A DNA stretch of 64,000 bases from Shewanella hafniensis (GTDB lineage: Bacteria; Pseudomonadota; Gammaproteobacteria; Enterobacterales; Shewanellaceae), in assembly GCF_019655335.1 (NCBI RefSeq), contig NZ_BPFD01000001.1:123822-187821 (forward strand), in the 5' to 3' direction. Shown piece after piece: positions 1-8,749 of this stretch. The notes beneath the pieces are model-generated. The model was given only the letters and a program-made list of their open reading frames with translations, ran no database searches and was not told the origin of the DNA. How positions within the stretch are numbered: the stretch's first letter is position 1; every line of letters starts with the position of its first letter. Both the position numbers and the translations under genes were made by a program.

Positions 1-1
1 G

Positions 2-772
2 GAGTCGTCCCCTTCAAACACAGAACGTCTGGTGTCTGTGCTGCACAAGTTTTATGACTGGCTGATTGATGAACAAATTTTGGAAATTAACGCTGCCGCT
101 GGGATCACAGCAAAAAAGGTTGGCGGTAAGAAAGGCAAACGAACTCGGGTTCTAAATGACAACGAGATCAGGATACTTTGGCGCTATTTGCATGAGTCAA
201 AAATCACTGAGAAGAATCGCATCTACATAAAACTGCTTCTCTTATTGGGAGGGCGCAAGGGCGAACTCATTCAAGCTGAAAAGCATCACTTTGACTTGCA
301 ATCTGCAATGTGGACAGTGCCCATAGAGATCCGCAAACAAGGTGAGAAAATTGGAGCGCCGATCATGCGGCCATTGATTAAGCCAGCTATTGAGCTGATT
401 GAACTGGCGATGCAGATGAGCAAATCAACCTACTTGTTTCCCGCGAACGGACAAGAAGAGCTTGCCACAAATGGCTTTGATACCACTATTCCTAACAATG
501 TGAAAATTTGGGCTCGCAGGTCGCTTAGTGTCGAGATGGAACATTGGTCTATGCATGATCTTCGCAGAACTATGCGAACGCGAATGTCGGCCATCACGAC
601 GCAAGAAGTTGCCGAGTTGATGATTGGCCACAGCAAAAAAGGGTTGGATGCTATCTACAACCAATATCAGTACCTGGATGAAATGCGTCATGCTTACGAC
701 GTTTGGTATCAACAGCTAGAGACCATCATCGAGCCGACAGGCTTTCCGTTCAACTGGCGTTTCGGACAATAA
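2..772 (+). CDS. int: Tyrosine integrase, C-terminal part (5' end outside window)
   Basis: Site-specific tyrosine recombinase that would catalyse integration and excision of the mobile element ending near 1590. The frame is open to the left edge, so the N-terminal arm-binding domain is missing. The visible catalytic domain shows the first Arg in GGRKGEL (about 254), the HxxR box in MHDLRRT, the second His in MIGHSKKG and a nucleophile Tyr in IYNQYQYLDE, so the active site appears intact. It reads toward the attachment region and ends 16 nt before the convergent Xis-like gene. Position next to a split prfC suggests an SXT/R391-type integrase; that family assignment is inference from the target site. 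Confidence 0.9.
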   Translation, partial: ESSPSNTERLVSVLHKFYDWLIDEQILEINAAAGITAKKVGGKKGKRTRVLNDNEIRILWRYLHESKITEKNRIYIKLLLLLGGRKGELIQAEKHHFDLQSAMWTVPIEIRKQGEKIGAPIMRPLIKPAIELIELAMQMSKSTYLFPANGQEELATNGFDTTIPNNVKIWARRSLSVEMEHWSMHDLRRTMRTRMSAITTQEVAELMIGHSKKGLDAIYNQYQYLDEMRHAYDVWYQQLETIIEPTGFPFNWRFGQ

Positions 773-788
773 AATAAAAGAAAGAGGC

Positions 789-983
789 TCAGTCCTCTTT
801 CTTCTCATACTCCTCCAAATCTTCAATGTGCCACAGCTTGTTTCGTGTATTTCGGTTGATACGAGGTTGCGGCAAGCTGCCATCTTTTATTCTTCGCCAG
901 AGCGTCGTATAGCTAATGTGGTAACGAGCCATCACTTCGTAAGATGTTAGAAAAGGGGTTACCTGGTGCGCTACTGCTGTCAT
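789..983 (-). CDS. xis: AlpA/Xis-like small DNA-binding protein (likely excisionase)
   Basis: A 64-residue basic protein with a helix-turn-helix of the AlpA/MerR-like excisionase type: LTSYEVMARYHISYTTLWRR is followed by an IKDG wing and an acidic C-terminal tail. Such proteins bend attachment DNA and steer the integrase toward excision; some also regulate element genes. The start is set at the ATG 7 nt after a GGAG; an upstream in-frame ATG lies 1 nt from the same site and is less likely. It converges on the integrase gene and its promoter must lie in the repeat-rich att region. Excisionase role is inference from size, fold and position. Confidence 0.75.
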   Translation of the reverse strand: MTAVAHQVTPFLTSYEVMARYHISYTTLWRRIKDGSLPQPRINRNTRNKLWHIEDLEEYEKKED

Positions 984-1129
984 CTGCATTCTCCAGAAAA
1001 TCAATGTAAAGCTATCATCGCCTGATTCATCACTTGTTGATGGTCAGAAAGATGCATGATTTGTTCAGAAGATCAGCCTTATCGAAACACGAATGTTGCT
1101 ATTAGGTACTTTTCAGCTCAAACCTATGA

Positions 1130-1265
1130 ATAACAAGGGCTACAAGGCGGTTTGTGTCATGAATAGCAATCAACACGCCTAACGAGAAAAATTTGTACAC
1201 ACTGTTTGTACACTCGCAACAATGACACATCAAAAACCACAATGACGAACCCTTTAAATTCATAA
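1130..1265 (+). repeat. Imperfect direct repeat, copy A (candidate integrase arm sites)
   Basis: Contains TTTGTGTCATG at 1151, TTTGTACA at 1192 and 1205 (13 bp apart), an inverted ATGACACA at 1222 and CCTTTAAATTCA near 1251. The same word order recurs in copy B about 238 bp downstream, so it looks like an old duplication or paired recombinase/Xis binding arrays. Confidence 0.6.
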
Positions 1266-1367
1266 ACTTATAAACAAAAAACTAGAGATGATCGCATTTA
1301 TTCCGCTTTTGTAATGTCGAAACCAAAGTACCAAAAGCAGGAAGTACTTTCTTCATCAAACCCAGTA

Positions 1368-1525
1368 AACACAAAGCCTACAGCCAGATTTGTGTCATGG
1401 AATTTTCACCAAAGGCCTCTAAAACGGAATTTGTACTCAAGTTTGTACACACTTTCCGAGGTTACGCTTGAACATCATTGAAAAGCAAAGAAACGAGAAA
1501 AAGACAAAAAGCCTTTAAATTCAGT
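1368..1525 (+). repeat. Imperfect direct repeat, copy B (candidate integrase arm sites)
   Basis: Contains TTTGTGTCATG at 1389, TTTGTACT at 1430, TTTGTACA at 1442 (12 bp apart) and CCTTTAAATTCA near 1512, in the same order as copy A. The copy next to the prfC junction lies about 60 bp from the presumed crossover point. Confidence 0.6.
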
Positions 1526-1564
1526 ACGTAGAGATGTGATTGTGGTGTGCAATGAAAGGTGGTT

Positions 1565-1651
1565 TTAAGCGTTGAAAGGCTGGGCGGCATCAGGGTGCGA
1601 TATGATCGCGAAGGTGCGACGTTTATCGACCTCTACTTTATTGCCTGACAT
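1565..1651 (-). pseudogene. prfC: 5' fragment of prfC (peptide chain release factor 3) cut by the integrative element
   Basis: Reads MSGNKVEVDKRRTFAIISHP then DAAQPFNA and stops after 28 codons. The first 22 residues match the start of release factor 3, the GTPase that recycles RF1/RF2. The family continues HPDAGKTT (P-loop), but here the sequence diverges after the DA codons, so the P-loop and everything beyond are missing on this side. A TATAAT -10 box lies upstream at 1688-1693. In SXT/R391-type insertions the rest of prfC is re-expressed from a start supplied by the other element end; that end is outside the window. Recognition of the N-terminus is from memory of the family. Confidence 0.85.
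1580..1610. mobile_element. Candidate att junction of the prfC-integrated element
   Basis: The reading frame of prfC is canonical up to about 1586 and foreign below about 1585, so the crossover core lies in the codons for roughly FAIISHPDA. The exact core cannot be fixed without the other end of the element. Confidence 0.6.
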
Positions 1652-1687
1652 GTTAACCTATGCACTAGTATCGCTAAAAAGGCGCAA

Positions 1688-1693
1688 ATTATA
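1688..1693 (-). promoter_or_regulatory. -10 box of the prfC promoter
   Basis: On the minus strand the sequence is TATAAT followed by TTGCGCC, 37 nt before the prfC start. No good -35 hexamer is evident at 16-18 nt. The box lies inside a GGCGC...GCGCC inverted repeat followed by five T, so it might also fold as a weak terminator for nlpI. Confidence 0.45.
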
Positions 1694-1721
1694 GCGCCTC
1701 AGTTCGAGCTTGGCTAGGCAA

Positions 1722-1742
1722 AGCCCGAGATGAGCTCGGGCA
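1722..1742 (-). terminator. Hairpin downstream of nlpI
   Basis: GCCCGAG and CTCGGGC form a 7-bp GC-rich stem just after the nlpI stop. The following minus-strand sequence is TTTGCC, so the U-tract is short and termination may be partial. Confidence 0.5.
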
Positions 1743-1749
1743 GAGGGGG

Positions 1750-2652
1750 TTATTTTGTGGCTTCGAGCAAACCTTTAACTTTAGCGAGCTCAATCCGCGC
1801 ATATCTATGTTCAACAAAATCATAAATATTGGTTGCCAGTGCTAAGCGGAAATAGTTAGCAGCATCTTGATATTGCTTGTTTTCTATAGCCATTTTCGCC
1901 AAGTAAAAATAAGCCTCACATAAACGTTCTGCATATTCTTTAGGATGAGTTAAGCCGACTTTGGCGGCAGCAAACACCTCATCATGGCTCTTAGTACCTA
2001 AATAATAATCAACGATAACGGTCGCCCATGCATCATTGTCTAAATTCTTACGGTTTTCAGCTAACTGTTTTTTAGCTGCGACAGCATCATCTTTAAAATC
2101 AATCAAATACAGCCATAATGCGCGATAACCGTCTTTATTATCGCCGGCATAAAATGCCTGCATATCTTTAGTGGCTAAATCGTTACGGTCGCCATAGTAC
2201 AAGGCAATACCGCGATTCAAATAGGCATAATCGTAATTAGGAGCAAGCTCTAACACGCCATCGAATGCTTCATAGGCGCTAGCGTATTCGCCTTCTTGAG
2301 TGTAATAAATCCCTAAGAAATTATAGGCATCGGCGAGATCGGGTTGCAGCTTCAGCGCTTGCATAAAATCGATGCGAGCAAGCAGTCTTAAGCCCACACT
2401 GTCGTATATCACACCACGATCGTAATGAAATCTGGCTCTCTGCTCATTAGTTAATTCAACCGTAGCCAAAATCTCGTTGAGCTTCGCTAACGTCACTTCC
2501 ACTTTATAATCGGGCATAACGGGGGCGATAACCAATTTACCTTCAACATCATTATGGTTATCTAAAGGAGACTGGGTGGTAGCGCATCCGGCTAACAACA
2601 GACTGGCGCCCGCCAGCACAGCAACGACAGCGGTTCTAATTTTAAGACTCAT
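1750..2652 (-). CDS. nlpI: Lipoprotein NlpI, TPR repeat protein
   Basis: Outer-membrane lipoprotein that in Enterobacteria acts as adaptor for peptidoglycan hydrolases and the Prc protease. The N-terminus is a lipoprotein signal (basic SLKIR, hydrophobic stretch, lipobox LLLAGC with Cys23). Residues about 60-160 carry TPR-like helices (ARFHYDRGVIYDSVGL, ADAYNFLGIYYTQEGEYASA, DYAYLNRGIALYYG). Length of 300 aa matches the family (294 in E. coli). It follows pnp on the same strand, as in other gammaproteobacteria, but the terminator between them suggests separate regulation. Its downstream neighbour prfC is the integration target of the mobile element. Confidence 0.93.
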   Translation of the reverse strand: MSLKIRTAVVAVLAGASLLLAGCATTQSPLDNHNDVEGKLVIAPVMPDYKVEVTLAKLNEILATVELTNEQRARFHYDRGVIYDSVGLRLLARIDFMQALKLQPDLADAYNFLGIYYTQEGEYASAYEAFDGVLELAPNYDYAYLNRGIALYYGDRNDLATKDMQAFYAGDNKDGYRALWLYLIDFKDDAVAAKKQLAENRKNLDNDAWATVIVDYYLGTKSHDEVFAAAKVGLTHPKEYAERLCEAYFYLAKMAIENKQYQDAANYFRLALATNIYDFVEHRYARIELAKVKGLLEATK

Positions 2653-2770
2653 CCATTTCTACCTTTTTAGATTCCCAACATACGCAGAAGAATCTTCATG
2701 ATAGCAATCCCACAACAGGACTGCTATTGGGGAATCAAGATTAATACTGACTTTCTTAATGCCAAAAACA

Positions 2771-2797
2771 AAAAAGGAGATCATTTGATCTCCTTTT
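2771..2797 (-). terminator. Rho-independent terminator of pnp
   Basis: GGAGATCA-TT-TGATCTCC stem flanked by A and T runs on both sides; on the minus strand it is followed by TTTTTGTTTTTGG. It lies 48 nt after the pnp stop. Confidence 0.85.
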
Positions 2798-2844
2798 GAT
2801 GCAATCACTTAGAAAGTGTGTGCCTATAATAAGTCAAAGACTCA

Positions 2845-4947
2845 TTATTCAGCAGCTGCAGCTTCTTTAGTTTGTGCTTCTTTGATTGACAGACGTACGC
2901 GGCCTTGACGATCCACTTCCATTACTTTAACAGCAACTTCTTGGTTCAGTTCAAGGTGATCAGACACGTTAGCAACACGCTCATCACTGATTTGTGAAAT
3001 GTGTACTAAACCGTCTTTACCCGGCAGAATGTTCACGAACGCACCGAAATCAACGATACGGATAACTTTACCGTTGTAGATACGACCCACTTCAACTTCT
3101 GAAGTGATTTCTTCGATACGACGGATAGCTTCTTTGGTTGCTTCGCCATTTGAAGAAGCAATTTTCACAGTACCATCATCTTCCAGCTCAATCGTAGTGC
3201 CGGTTTCTTCGGTCAGAGCACGGATAACTGCGCCGCCTTTACCGATAACGTCACGGATTTTTTCTGGGTTGATCTTGATAACAGTGATACGTGGAGCGTG
3301 ATCAGAAATATCATCACGGTGTGAACCAATCGCTTGATCCATCACGTTCAGGATATGTACACGCGCGCCATAGGCTTGTTGCAGTGCGATATCCATGATT
3401 TCTTTAGTGATACCTTCGATCTTGATATCCATCTGCAATGCAGTAATACCATCACGTGTACCCGCCACTTTAAAGTCCATGTCACCTAAATGGTCTTCAT
3501 CACCTAAGATGTCAGAAAGAACAACGAAATCATCGCCTTCTTTCACTAGACCCATAGCGATACCCGCTACAGAAGTTTTGATAGGCACACCAGCATCCAT
3601 CAGCGCTAGTGAAGTACCACATACTGACGCCATAGAGCTTGAACCGTTAGATTCAGTGATTTCAGATACAACGCGCACGCTGTATGGGAATTCAGCAGCT
3701 GAAGGCATAACAGCATTGATACCGCGCCATGCTAACTTACCATGACCGATTTCGCGGCGCTTAGGTGAGCCAACCATGCCTGTTTCACCAACAGAGTATG
3801 GAGGGAAGTTATAGTGCAGCATGAAACGGTTAGTGCGCTCGCCCATGATGCTGTCAATCTTCTGTGCATCACGTTCAGTACCTAAAGTACAAGTGACTAA
3901 CGCTTGAGTTTCACCACGAGTGAACAATGCGCTACCGTGAGTACGTGGCAATACGCCCGCTAATACACTTAAGGCACGGATCATGTCTGGTTCACGGCCA
4001 TCGATACGTGGCTCACCACGGATGATGCGACCACGAACCACTTTCTTCTCTAAGCTACCCAGCAAGTTGTCGACTTCACGTAAATCAACGCTTGGATTGC
4101 TCGCTAACAAGGCTTCTTTTGTTGCTGCTTTAACAACAGAAACTTGAGCATAACGATCTTGTTTAACTTGGATTTTATATGCATCACCTAAACCAGCTTC
4201 AGCAAGCTCTTTGATTTGGGCAACTAAATCGGCATCTTGCGTTGGTGCAGTCCAATCCCAAGTTGGTTTACCGGCTTCTGCTTTAAATTCAGCAATCGCT
4301 TTGATAACCACTTGTTGTTGATCGTGACCGTAAACAACAGAACCTAACATCACTTCTTCTGGTAATGCTTGGGCTTCTGATTCCACCATTAATACTGCAC
4401 CAGCAGTACCAGCAACCACTAAGTTCAGTTGGCTGGTTGCAAGTTGCGCAACACTTGGGTTCAACACGTATTCGCCATCAATGTAACCCACACGTGCAGC
4501 ACCTAAAGGACCGCTGAATGGAATACCAGAAATAGCCAGTGCCGCAGAAGTACCGATCATGGAGATGATATCTGGCTCGATTTGTGGATCGACAGATACT
4601 ACGGTAATGATAACTTGAACTTCGTTTTTGAAACCATTAGGGAAAAGAGGGCGAATTGGACGGTCAATCAGACGAGCGATTAATGTCTCATCTTCTGAAG
4701 GACGGCCTTCACGCTTAAAGAAACCACCAGGAATTTTACCTGCTGCGTAGGTTTTTTCTTGATAGTTAACAGTCAGAGGGAAAAAGTCACGACCAGCTTC
4801 TGCTTCTTTTTTACCGACAACAGTGACCAACACAGTCGTGTCACCCATGCTCGCTAAAACGGCTGCATCTGCTTGACGCGCTATAACACCTGTTTCCAGG
4901 GTGACTGTATGTTGACCATACTCAAAACTCTTTACAATAGGATTCAC
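2845..4947 (-). CDS. pnp: Polyribonucleotide nucleotidyltransferase (PNPase)
   Basis: 3'-5' phosphorolytic exoribonuclease and degradosome partner. Two RNase PH domains occupy roughly residues 1-220 and 310-550, with the all-alpha linker between them. A KH domain follows ([20 protein letters not shown], about 555), then an S1 domain ([20 protein letters not shown], about 620). The length of 700 aa is typical. The start chosen is GTG, 9 nt after AAGGA; the ATG three codons upstream abuts that site with no spacing. In most relatives rpsO and pnp are one operon, but here a plus-strand GGDEF-EAL gene separates them, so pnp must have its own promoter in the 4948-5142 gap. Confidence 0.97.
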   Translation of the reverse strand: MNPIVKSFEYGQHTVTLETGVIARQADAAVLASMGDTTVLVTVVGKKEAEAGRDFFPLTVNYQEKTYAAGKIPGGFFKREGRPSEDETLIARLIDRPIRPLFPNGFKNEVQVIITVVSVDPQIEPDIISMIGTSAALAISGIPFSGPLGAARVGYIDGEYVLNPSVAQLATSQLNLVVAGTAGAVLMVESEAQALPEEVMLGSVVYGHDQQQVVIKAIAEFKAEAGKPTWDWTAPTQDADLVAQIKELAEAGLGDAYKIQVKQDRYAQVSVVKAATKEALLASNPSVDLREVDNLLGSLEKKVVRGRIIRGEPRIDGREPDMIRALSVLAGVLPRTHGSALFTRGETQALVTCTLGTERDAQKIDSIMGERTNRFMLHYNFPPYSVGETGMVGSPKRREIGHGKLAWRGINAVMPSAAEFPYSVRVVSEITESNGSSSMASVCGTSLALMDAGVPIKTSVAGIAMGLVKEGDDFVVLSDILGDEDHLGDMDFKVAGTRDGITALQMDIKIEGITKEIMDIALQQAYGARVHILNVMDQAIGSHRDDISDHAPRITVIKINPEKIRDVIGKGGAVIRALTEETGTTIELEDDGTVKIASSNGEATKEAIRRIEEITSEVEVGRIYNGKVIRIVDFGAFVNILPGKDGLVHISQISDERVANVSDHLELNQEVAVKVMEVDRQGRVRLSIKEAQTKEAAAAE

Positions 4948-5142
4948 GTGACCCATTCCTTAATTAATGACCTTGAATTACGCGCGTAAGTATACTGCAA
5001 ATCGGATCAATAGATAAAGAGCAGATAATGATGACAAATACGCAACTTTTCACTAAAGTGGTTAAATCAACAAAGAGTTGCGGTTTACATTGATACGGAA
5101 ATTCTCGCAGATGGTGAATAATTATCATAAAGGATGCGCCCG

Positions 5143-7197
5143 ATGACAGGCCGTTTTAAGTCACTGACGTGGAAACAAACTAACCTAGTCGTATTTACTG
5201 CCCTCTTTTTTGCCATTGCCATTTTTATTGTTGAAATCGCTTTAGTCGTTGTATCAACCAAACAACAACTCACGACTACGCAGCAAGAACTCCTTGATTC
5301 AGTTGAACAACCCGCAGCAAATGCCGTCTGGGCATTGGATGACAATTTAGCCCGTCAAACCTTAGAAGGTGCCATTAAGGTTGAGCATGTCGGCTCGGCA
5401 GTGATCGAGCTGGACGATGGTTCCATGTTTGTATCAGTCAGCAATAATAAAAAGAATAACTCGCAGACTTTTATCAGCTTAAGTAACAAATTATTTGATG
5501 ATCTCAAGGAAATATCTCGCCCACTCTATCGGCCTTTTTATTTCGAAGGCACTCAACAACAGCAACTCATTGGCACATTAACGGTTTTCTACGACACCCA
5601 AGAGCTGACAAACACCCTTTTCTCGCAGTTAAGATTTAGTTTTTTCGCCACGCTTGCCCGCGCACTCTTACTCACCTTAGTATTATCTGTCGTCTTCCAT
5701 CGTTTCTTGACTCAACCTATCGCGCGTATCAGTGAGGCTATAGATAAGATTGAACCCGACTCACCGGACGAAAATCTCTTACCTATGTCCAATGCGCACA
5801 AGGATGATGAACTCGGTCTAGTGACCTCTAAATTCAACCAAATTCTTATCCAATTTAGCCAGACCCAATCCAAACTGCGCAAGATGGCGACCCGAGATCC
5901 GCTAACAGGCTTACCCAACCGCACGCTATTGCTTGAAACCATCGCAGTCACAATCCAACGTTCGCGAGTACACAAACGCAGCTTTGCCTTGATGTTTATC
6001 GACTTAGATCGTTTTAAGAATATCAACGATTCCCTTGGCCACGCATTAGGCGATCAATTTCTTGCCCGTATTGCCCGTATTCTTGAACGCTTCGTTGGCG
6101 ATAAAGGCACAGTGTCTCGCTTAGGTGGCGATGAGTTTGTAATTTTAGCCGACACAGTACACACCCCAGATCAAGCCGCTGACTTTGTTGATAAGTTACT
6201 GATCCAGCTTAATGTGCCAATCCAGTTAAATGAGCATGCGATTCATCCTGCGGCCTCAATTGGGATATCCATTTATCCTGAAGACGGTAACAGCGCCGAA
6301 GATTTAATCCGTCACGCTGACATTGCCATGTACAGCGCTAAGGCTGCAGGCTCGAATCAGTGGGCTTTCTTTAAACAGCAGATGACAGAACGCGCAGCTG
6401 TGCGTTTACGCACCGAAGCATCTTTGCATGATGCGTTAAAAAACAACGAATTCTTACTGTATTTCCAACCTAAACTCGATCTGCAAACGGGCAAAGTGAT
6501 TGCCTGTGAAGCTCTGATCCGCTGGCAAAAAGATGGGCGACTCATCAGTCCGGTTTCTTTTATTCCCGTCGCGGAAGAAACAGGGATCATCATTCCAATT
6601 GGACGCTGGGTAATAGAACAAAGCTGCAAGGTCTTGAGGGAGTGGCAGAAAAAATATAACTATGCCATCCCAATTGCGATTAATGTTGCCTCACAACAAT
6701 TTGCCGATGCTAGTTTAGTGCCCGATATCAAGCAGATGGCATTACGCTATCAAATCCAACCCGAGTTGTTGGAAATTGAAATCACTGAAACCTCGTTGAT
6801 GAACGACATTGAACTGGCTATCGCTAAACTTGAGCAACTAAAATCTGCAGGATTTGGTATTGCCGTCGATGACTTCGGCACTGGGTATTCATCACTTTCT
6901 TACCTACGCCATTTACCCATCACCACTATGAAAATTGACCGCTGTTTCGTGTCCGATTTACCAGGGGATAGTGCAATCGCATCGACCATTTTGATGTTGG
7001 GTAAGCAGCTTAATTTGACCATTGTGGCCGAAGGAATTGAAAACGAGCAGCAATTGGATTGGTTGAAGGAGAATCAGTGCCAAGTTGGCCAAGGTTTCTA
7101 TTTTAGCCAACCCTTGCCCCAAGCGGAATTTGAAGCCCTGTATATAGCGACACAGACAGCAACGATAAGCACTTTAGATGGACTACGTGGTGCTTAG
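5143..7197 (+). CDS. Membrane GGDEF-EAL protein (cyclic di-GMP turnover)
   Basis: Inner-membrane sensor with an N-terminal TM helix (NLVVFTALFFAIAIFIVEIA), a periplasmic segment of about 120 aa, a second TM helix near residue 170 and a HAMP-like linker. The diguanylate cyclase domain has an intact active site (RLGGDEFVIL, about 327). The EAL phosphodiesterase domain keeps its catalytic residues (CEALIRW about 455, EITET, DDFGTGYSS, KIDRCFV, VAEGIE, QGFYFSQP). Either or both activities are possible. The start is the ATG 9 nt after AAAGG; an in-frame ATG three codons upstream has no spacing. It lies divergent from pnp and convergent with rpsO. The ligand is unknown. Confidence 0.93.
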   Translation: MTGRFKSLTWKQTNLVVFTALFFAIAIFIVEIALVVVSTKQQLTTTQQELLDSVEQPAANAVWALDDNLARQTLEGAIKVEHVGSAVIELDDGSMFVSVSNNKKNNSQTFISLSNKLFDDLKEISRPLYRPFYFEGTQQQQLIGTLTVFYDTQELTNTLFSQLRFSFFATLARALLLTLVLSVVFHRFLTQPIARISEAIDKIEPDSPDENLLPMSNAHKDDELGLVTSKFNQILIQFSQTQSKLRKMATRDPLTGLPNRTLLLETIAVTIQRSRVHKRSFALMFIDLDRFKNINDSLGHALGDQFLARIARILERFVGDKGTVSRLGGDEFVILADTVHTPDQAADFVDKLLIQLNVPIQLNEHAIHPAASIGISIYPEDGNSAEDLIRHADIAMYSAKAAGSNQWAFFKQQMTERAAVRLRTEASLHDALKNNEFLLYFQPKLDLQTGKVIACEALIRWQKDGRLISPVSFIPVAEETGIIIPIGRWVIEQSCKVLREWQKKYNYAIPIAINVASQQFADASLVPDIKQMALRYQIQPELLEIEITETSLMNDIELAIAKLEQLKSAGFGIAVDDFGTGYSSLSYLRHLPITTMKIDRCFVSDLPGDSAIASTILMLGKQLNLTIVAEGIENEQQLDWLKENQCQVGQGFYFSQPLPQAEFEALYIATQTATISTLDGLRGA

Positions 7198-7318
7198 AGT
7201 TCTTTAATCAGACCCATGATTTATGCGGCGTTAAGGCCAGTGTAAAGACATAATATCGACATGCTCTGGCCTAAATCCTACACAGCTTGATTTAATCATC
7301 TACTGAATTTTAGACAAT

Positions 7319-7345
7319 AAAAAAGGAGGCTTAAGCCTCCTTTTT
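7319..7345. terminator. Bidirectional terminator between the GGDEF-EAL gene and rpsO
   Basis: Perfect GGAGGC-TTAA-GCCTCC palindrome flanked by five A on one side and five T on the other, so it can stop transcripts from both convergent genes. Confidence 0.85.
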
Positions 7346-7364
7346 CACGTTAGTCAACGCGAGA

Positions 7365-7634
7365 TTAACGACGTAGACCTAACTTTTGGATCAGTGCAGT
7401 GTAACGTGCTAAATCAGTACGTTTCAGGTAAGCAGTTAACTTACGACGTGAGCTAACCATACGTAACAGACCACGACGTGAGTGGTGATCGTGAATGTGC
7501 TCTTTGAAGTGATCTTGCAAATGGTTGATTTGCGCAGTTAACAAAGCAACTTGAACTTCAGTTGAACCAGTGTCGTTTTCGCCACGGCCAAATTCAGCCA
7601 AAATTTTTGCTTTTGCTTCAGTACTTAGTGACAT
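7365..7634 (-). CDS. rpsO: 30S ribosomal protein S15
   Basis: Primary 16S rRNA-binding protein of the small-subunit platform. 89 aa as expected, with conserved [17 protein letters not shown] and [20 protein letters not shown]. The start is the ATG six nt after GGAG; four extra codons are open upstream but lack support. S15 autoregulates its mRNA in E. coli through a leader pseudoknot; I could not verify that structure here. It is the last gene of the infB-rbfA-truB-rpsO run. Confidence 0.97.
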   Translation of the reverse strand: MSLSTEAKAKILAEFGRGENDTGSTEVQVALLTAQINHLQDHFKEHIHDHHSRRGLLRMVSSRRKLTAYLKRTDLARYTALIQKLGLRR

Positions 7635-7743
7635 GTATATCTCCAAATAAATAATTATGAATCTCTAGCCGATCACTAACTCAGCCAGAGGGCGCGCTAT
7701 TCTACCCAGAAACCCACCCTAGCGCAATAAAAGGTGGAGACTA

Positions 7744-7777
7744 ATCCATGAACAAATTAATTAATTTGTTCATGGAT
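7744..7777. repeat. 34-bp perfect palindrome between truB and rpsO
   Basis: ATCCATGAACAAATTAA is followed directly by its exact reverse complement. It lies immediately after the truB stop, has an AT-rich centre and no U-tract, so it is not a standard terminator. It could be an RNase III processing stem or a protein-binding site; unknown. Confidence 0.75.
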
Positions 7778-7783
7778 AGCAGA

Positions 7784-8749
7784 CTAATGCGATTCTACAG
7801 GCTCATCATGGATTACTATGAGTCGTTTCGGCGCAAGTAAGCCGTCTTCGTTCATAGTACCAATCCCCACAAATCGGCGGATGTCACCTAAAGTGATACG
7901 CACCAGTTCATCGGTTTTCAAGTCTGCATTAACGGGCACCCGAACAGCCTGACCTTGCATTAAGTAAGGGGCGATTGCATCTGGCACATTCACCTCAGGA
8001 AAATCGGCCACGGCCGTGTCCATAGGTAACAACAGCGGATCGAGTAAAACACTCGGATCTATCTGTTGTTCATGTGCTTGGGCAACAAGCGCTTCAAGTT
8101 GTTCTAAGGTAACCATTCTTGCATAGGGATATTGTGCAACTTGAGTGCGACGCAGCATGATCACATGGGCGCCACATCCGAGCATTTCGCCGAGATCGTC
8201 TATGATAGTGCGAATATAAGTGCCCTTAGAACAATGAATGTCTAAGGTCAACTCATCGCCTTCAAGACCGATGAAATTAAGCTCAAATACCGTAATAGGG
8301 CGAGATTCGCGCGGCACTTCAATGCCTTCACGGGCATATTTATACAGGGGCTGGCCCTGATATTTAAGCGCGGAATACATGGAAGGCACTTGCTGAGTCT
8401 CGCCGCGGAAGAAATCAAGCGCGGTTAATAACTGCGCCTCAGTAAAATCAATGGCGCGGGTTTGCACCACTTCGCCATCGGAATCACTGGTATCAGTTCG
8501 CTCACCCAGTTTTGCGGTAACTAAATAACGTTTATCGGCATCTAACAGATGCTGGGAAAACTTAGTCCCTTCGCCTAAGCACACAGGTAACATACCTGTT
8601 GCTAACGGATCGAGTGCGCCCGTATGCCCTGCTTTGTTCGCATTAAAAAAGCGCTTTACTCTTTGCAAAGCAAAGTTGGAACTCATGCCAGTGGATTTAT
8701 CCAGCAACACTATTCCATCAATAAAACGACCTTTTGGACGACGAGCCAT
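7784..8749 (-). CDS. truB: tRNA pseudouridine(55) synthase
   Basis: Makes pseudouridine 55 in the T-loop of tRNAs. The catalytic Asp sits in [15 protein letters not shown] (about residues 41-55). Further family motifs are [18 protein letters not shown], the [19 protein letters not shown] loop and [15 protein letters not shown]. At 321 aa it is close to the family length, with a C-terminal PUA-like region. Its ATG overlaps the rbfA stop by one nt, indicating translational coupling. Confidence 0.96.
   Translation of the reverse strand: MARRPKGRFIDGIVLLDKSTGMSSNFALQRVKRFFNANKAGHTGALDPLATGMLPVCLGEGTKFSQHLLDADKRYLVTAKLGERTDTSDSDGEVVQTRAIDFTEAQLLTALDFFRGETQQVPSMYSALKYQGQPLYKYAREGIEVPRESRPITVFELNFIGLEGDELTLDIHCSKGTYIRTIIDDLGEMLGCGAHVIMLRRTQVAQYPYARMVTLEQLEALVAQAHEQQIDPSVLLDPLLLPMDTAVADFPEVNVPDAIAPYLMQGQAVRVPVNADLKTDELVRITLGDIRRFVGIGTMNEDGLLAPKRLIVIHDEPVESH

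Larger units (their letters stand above)
1005..1564. other. Attachment-side non-coding region of the integrative element
   Basis: No gene is seen here. The stretch is AT-rich and holds two imperfect copies of a block (about 1130-1265 and 1368-1525). Each block has TTTGTGTCATG, then a pair of TTTGTAC words 12-13 bp apart, then CCTTTAAATTCA. This is the place where Int arm sites, Xis sites and the xis promoter would be expected. That function is inference from location and repeat pattern. Confidence 0.6.

Noticed and set aside
1674..1699. GGCGC...GCGCC hairpin with T5 as a terminator of nlpI
   Set aside because: It contains a TATAAT -10 box placed correctly for prfC and directly precedes that gene, so a promoter reading is at least as likely; listed only as the prfC -10 box.
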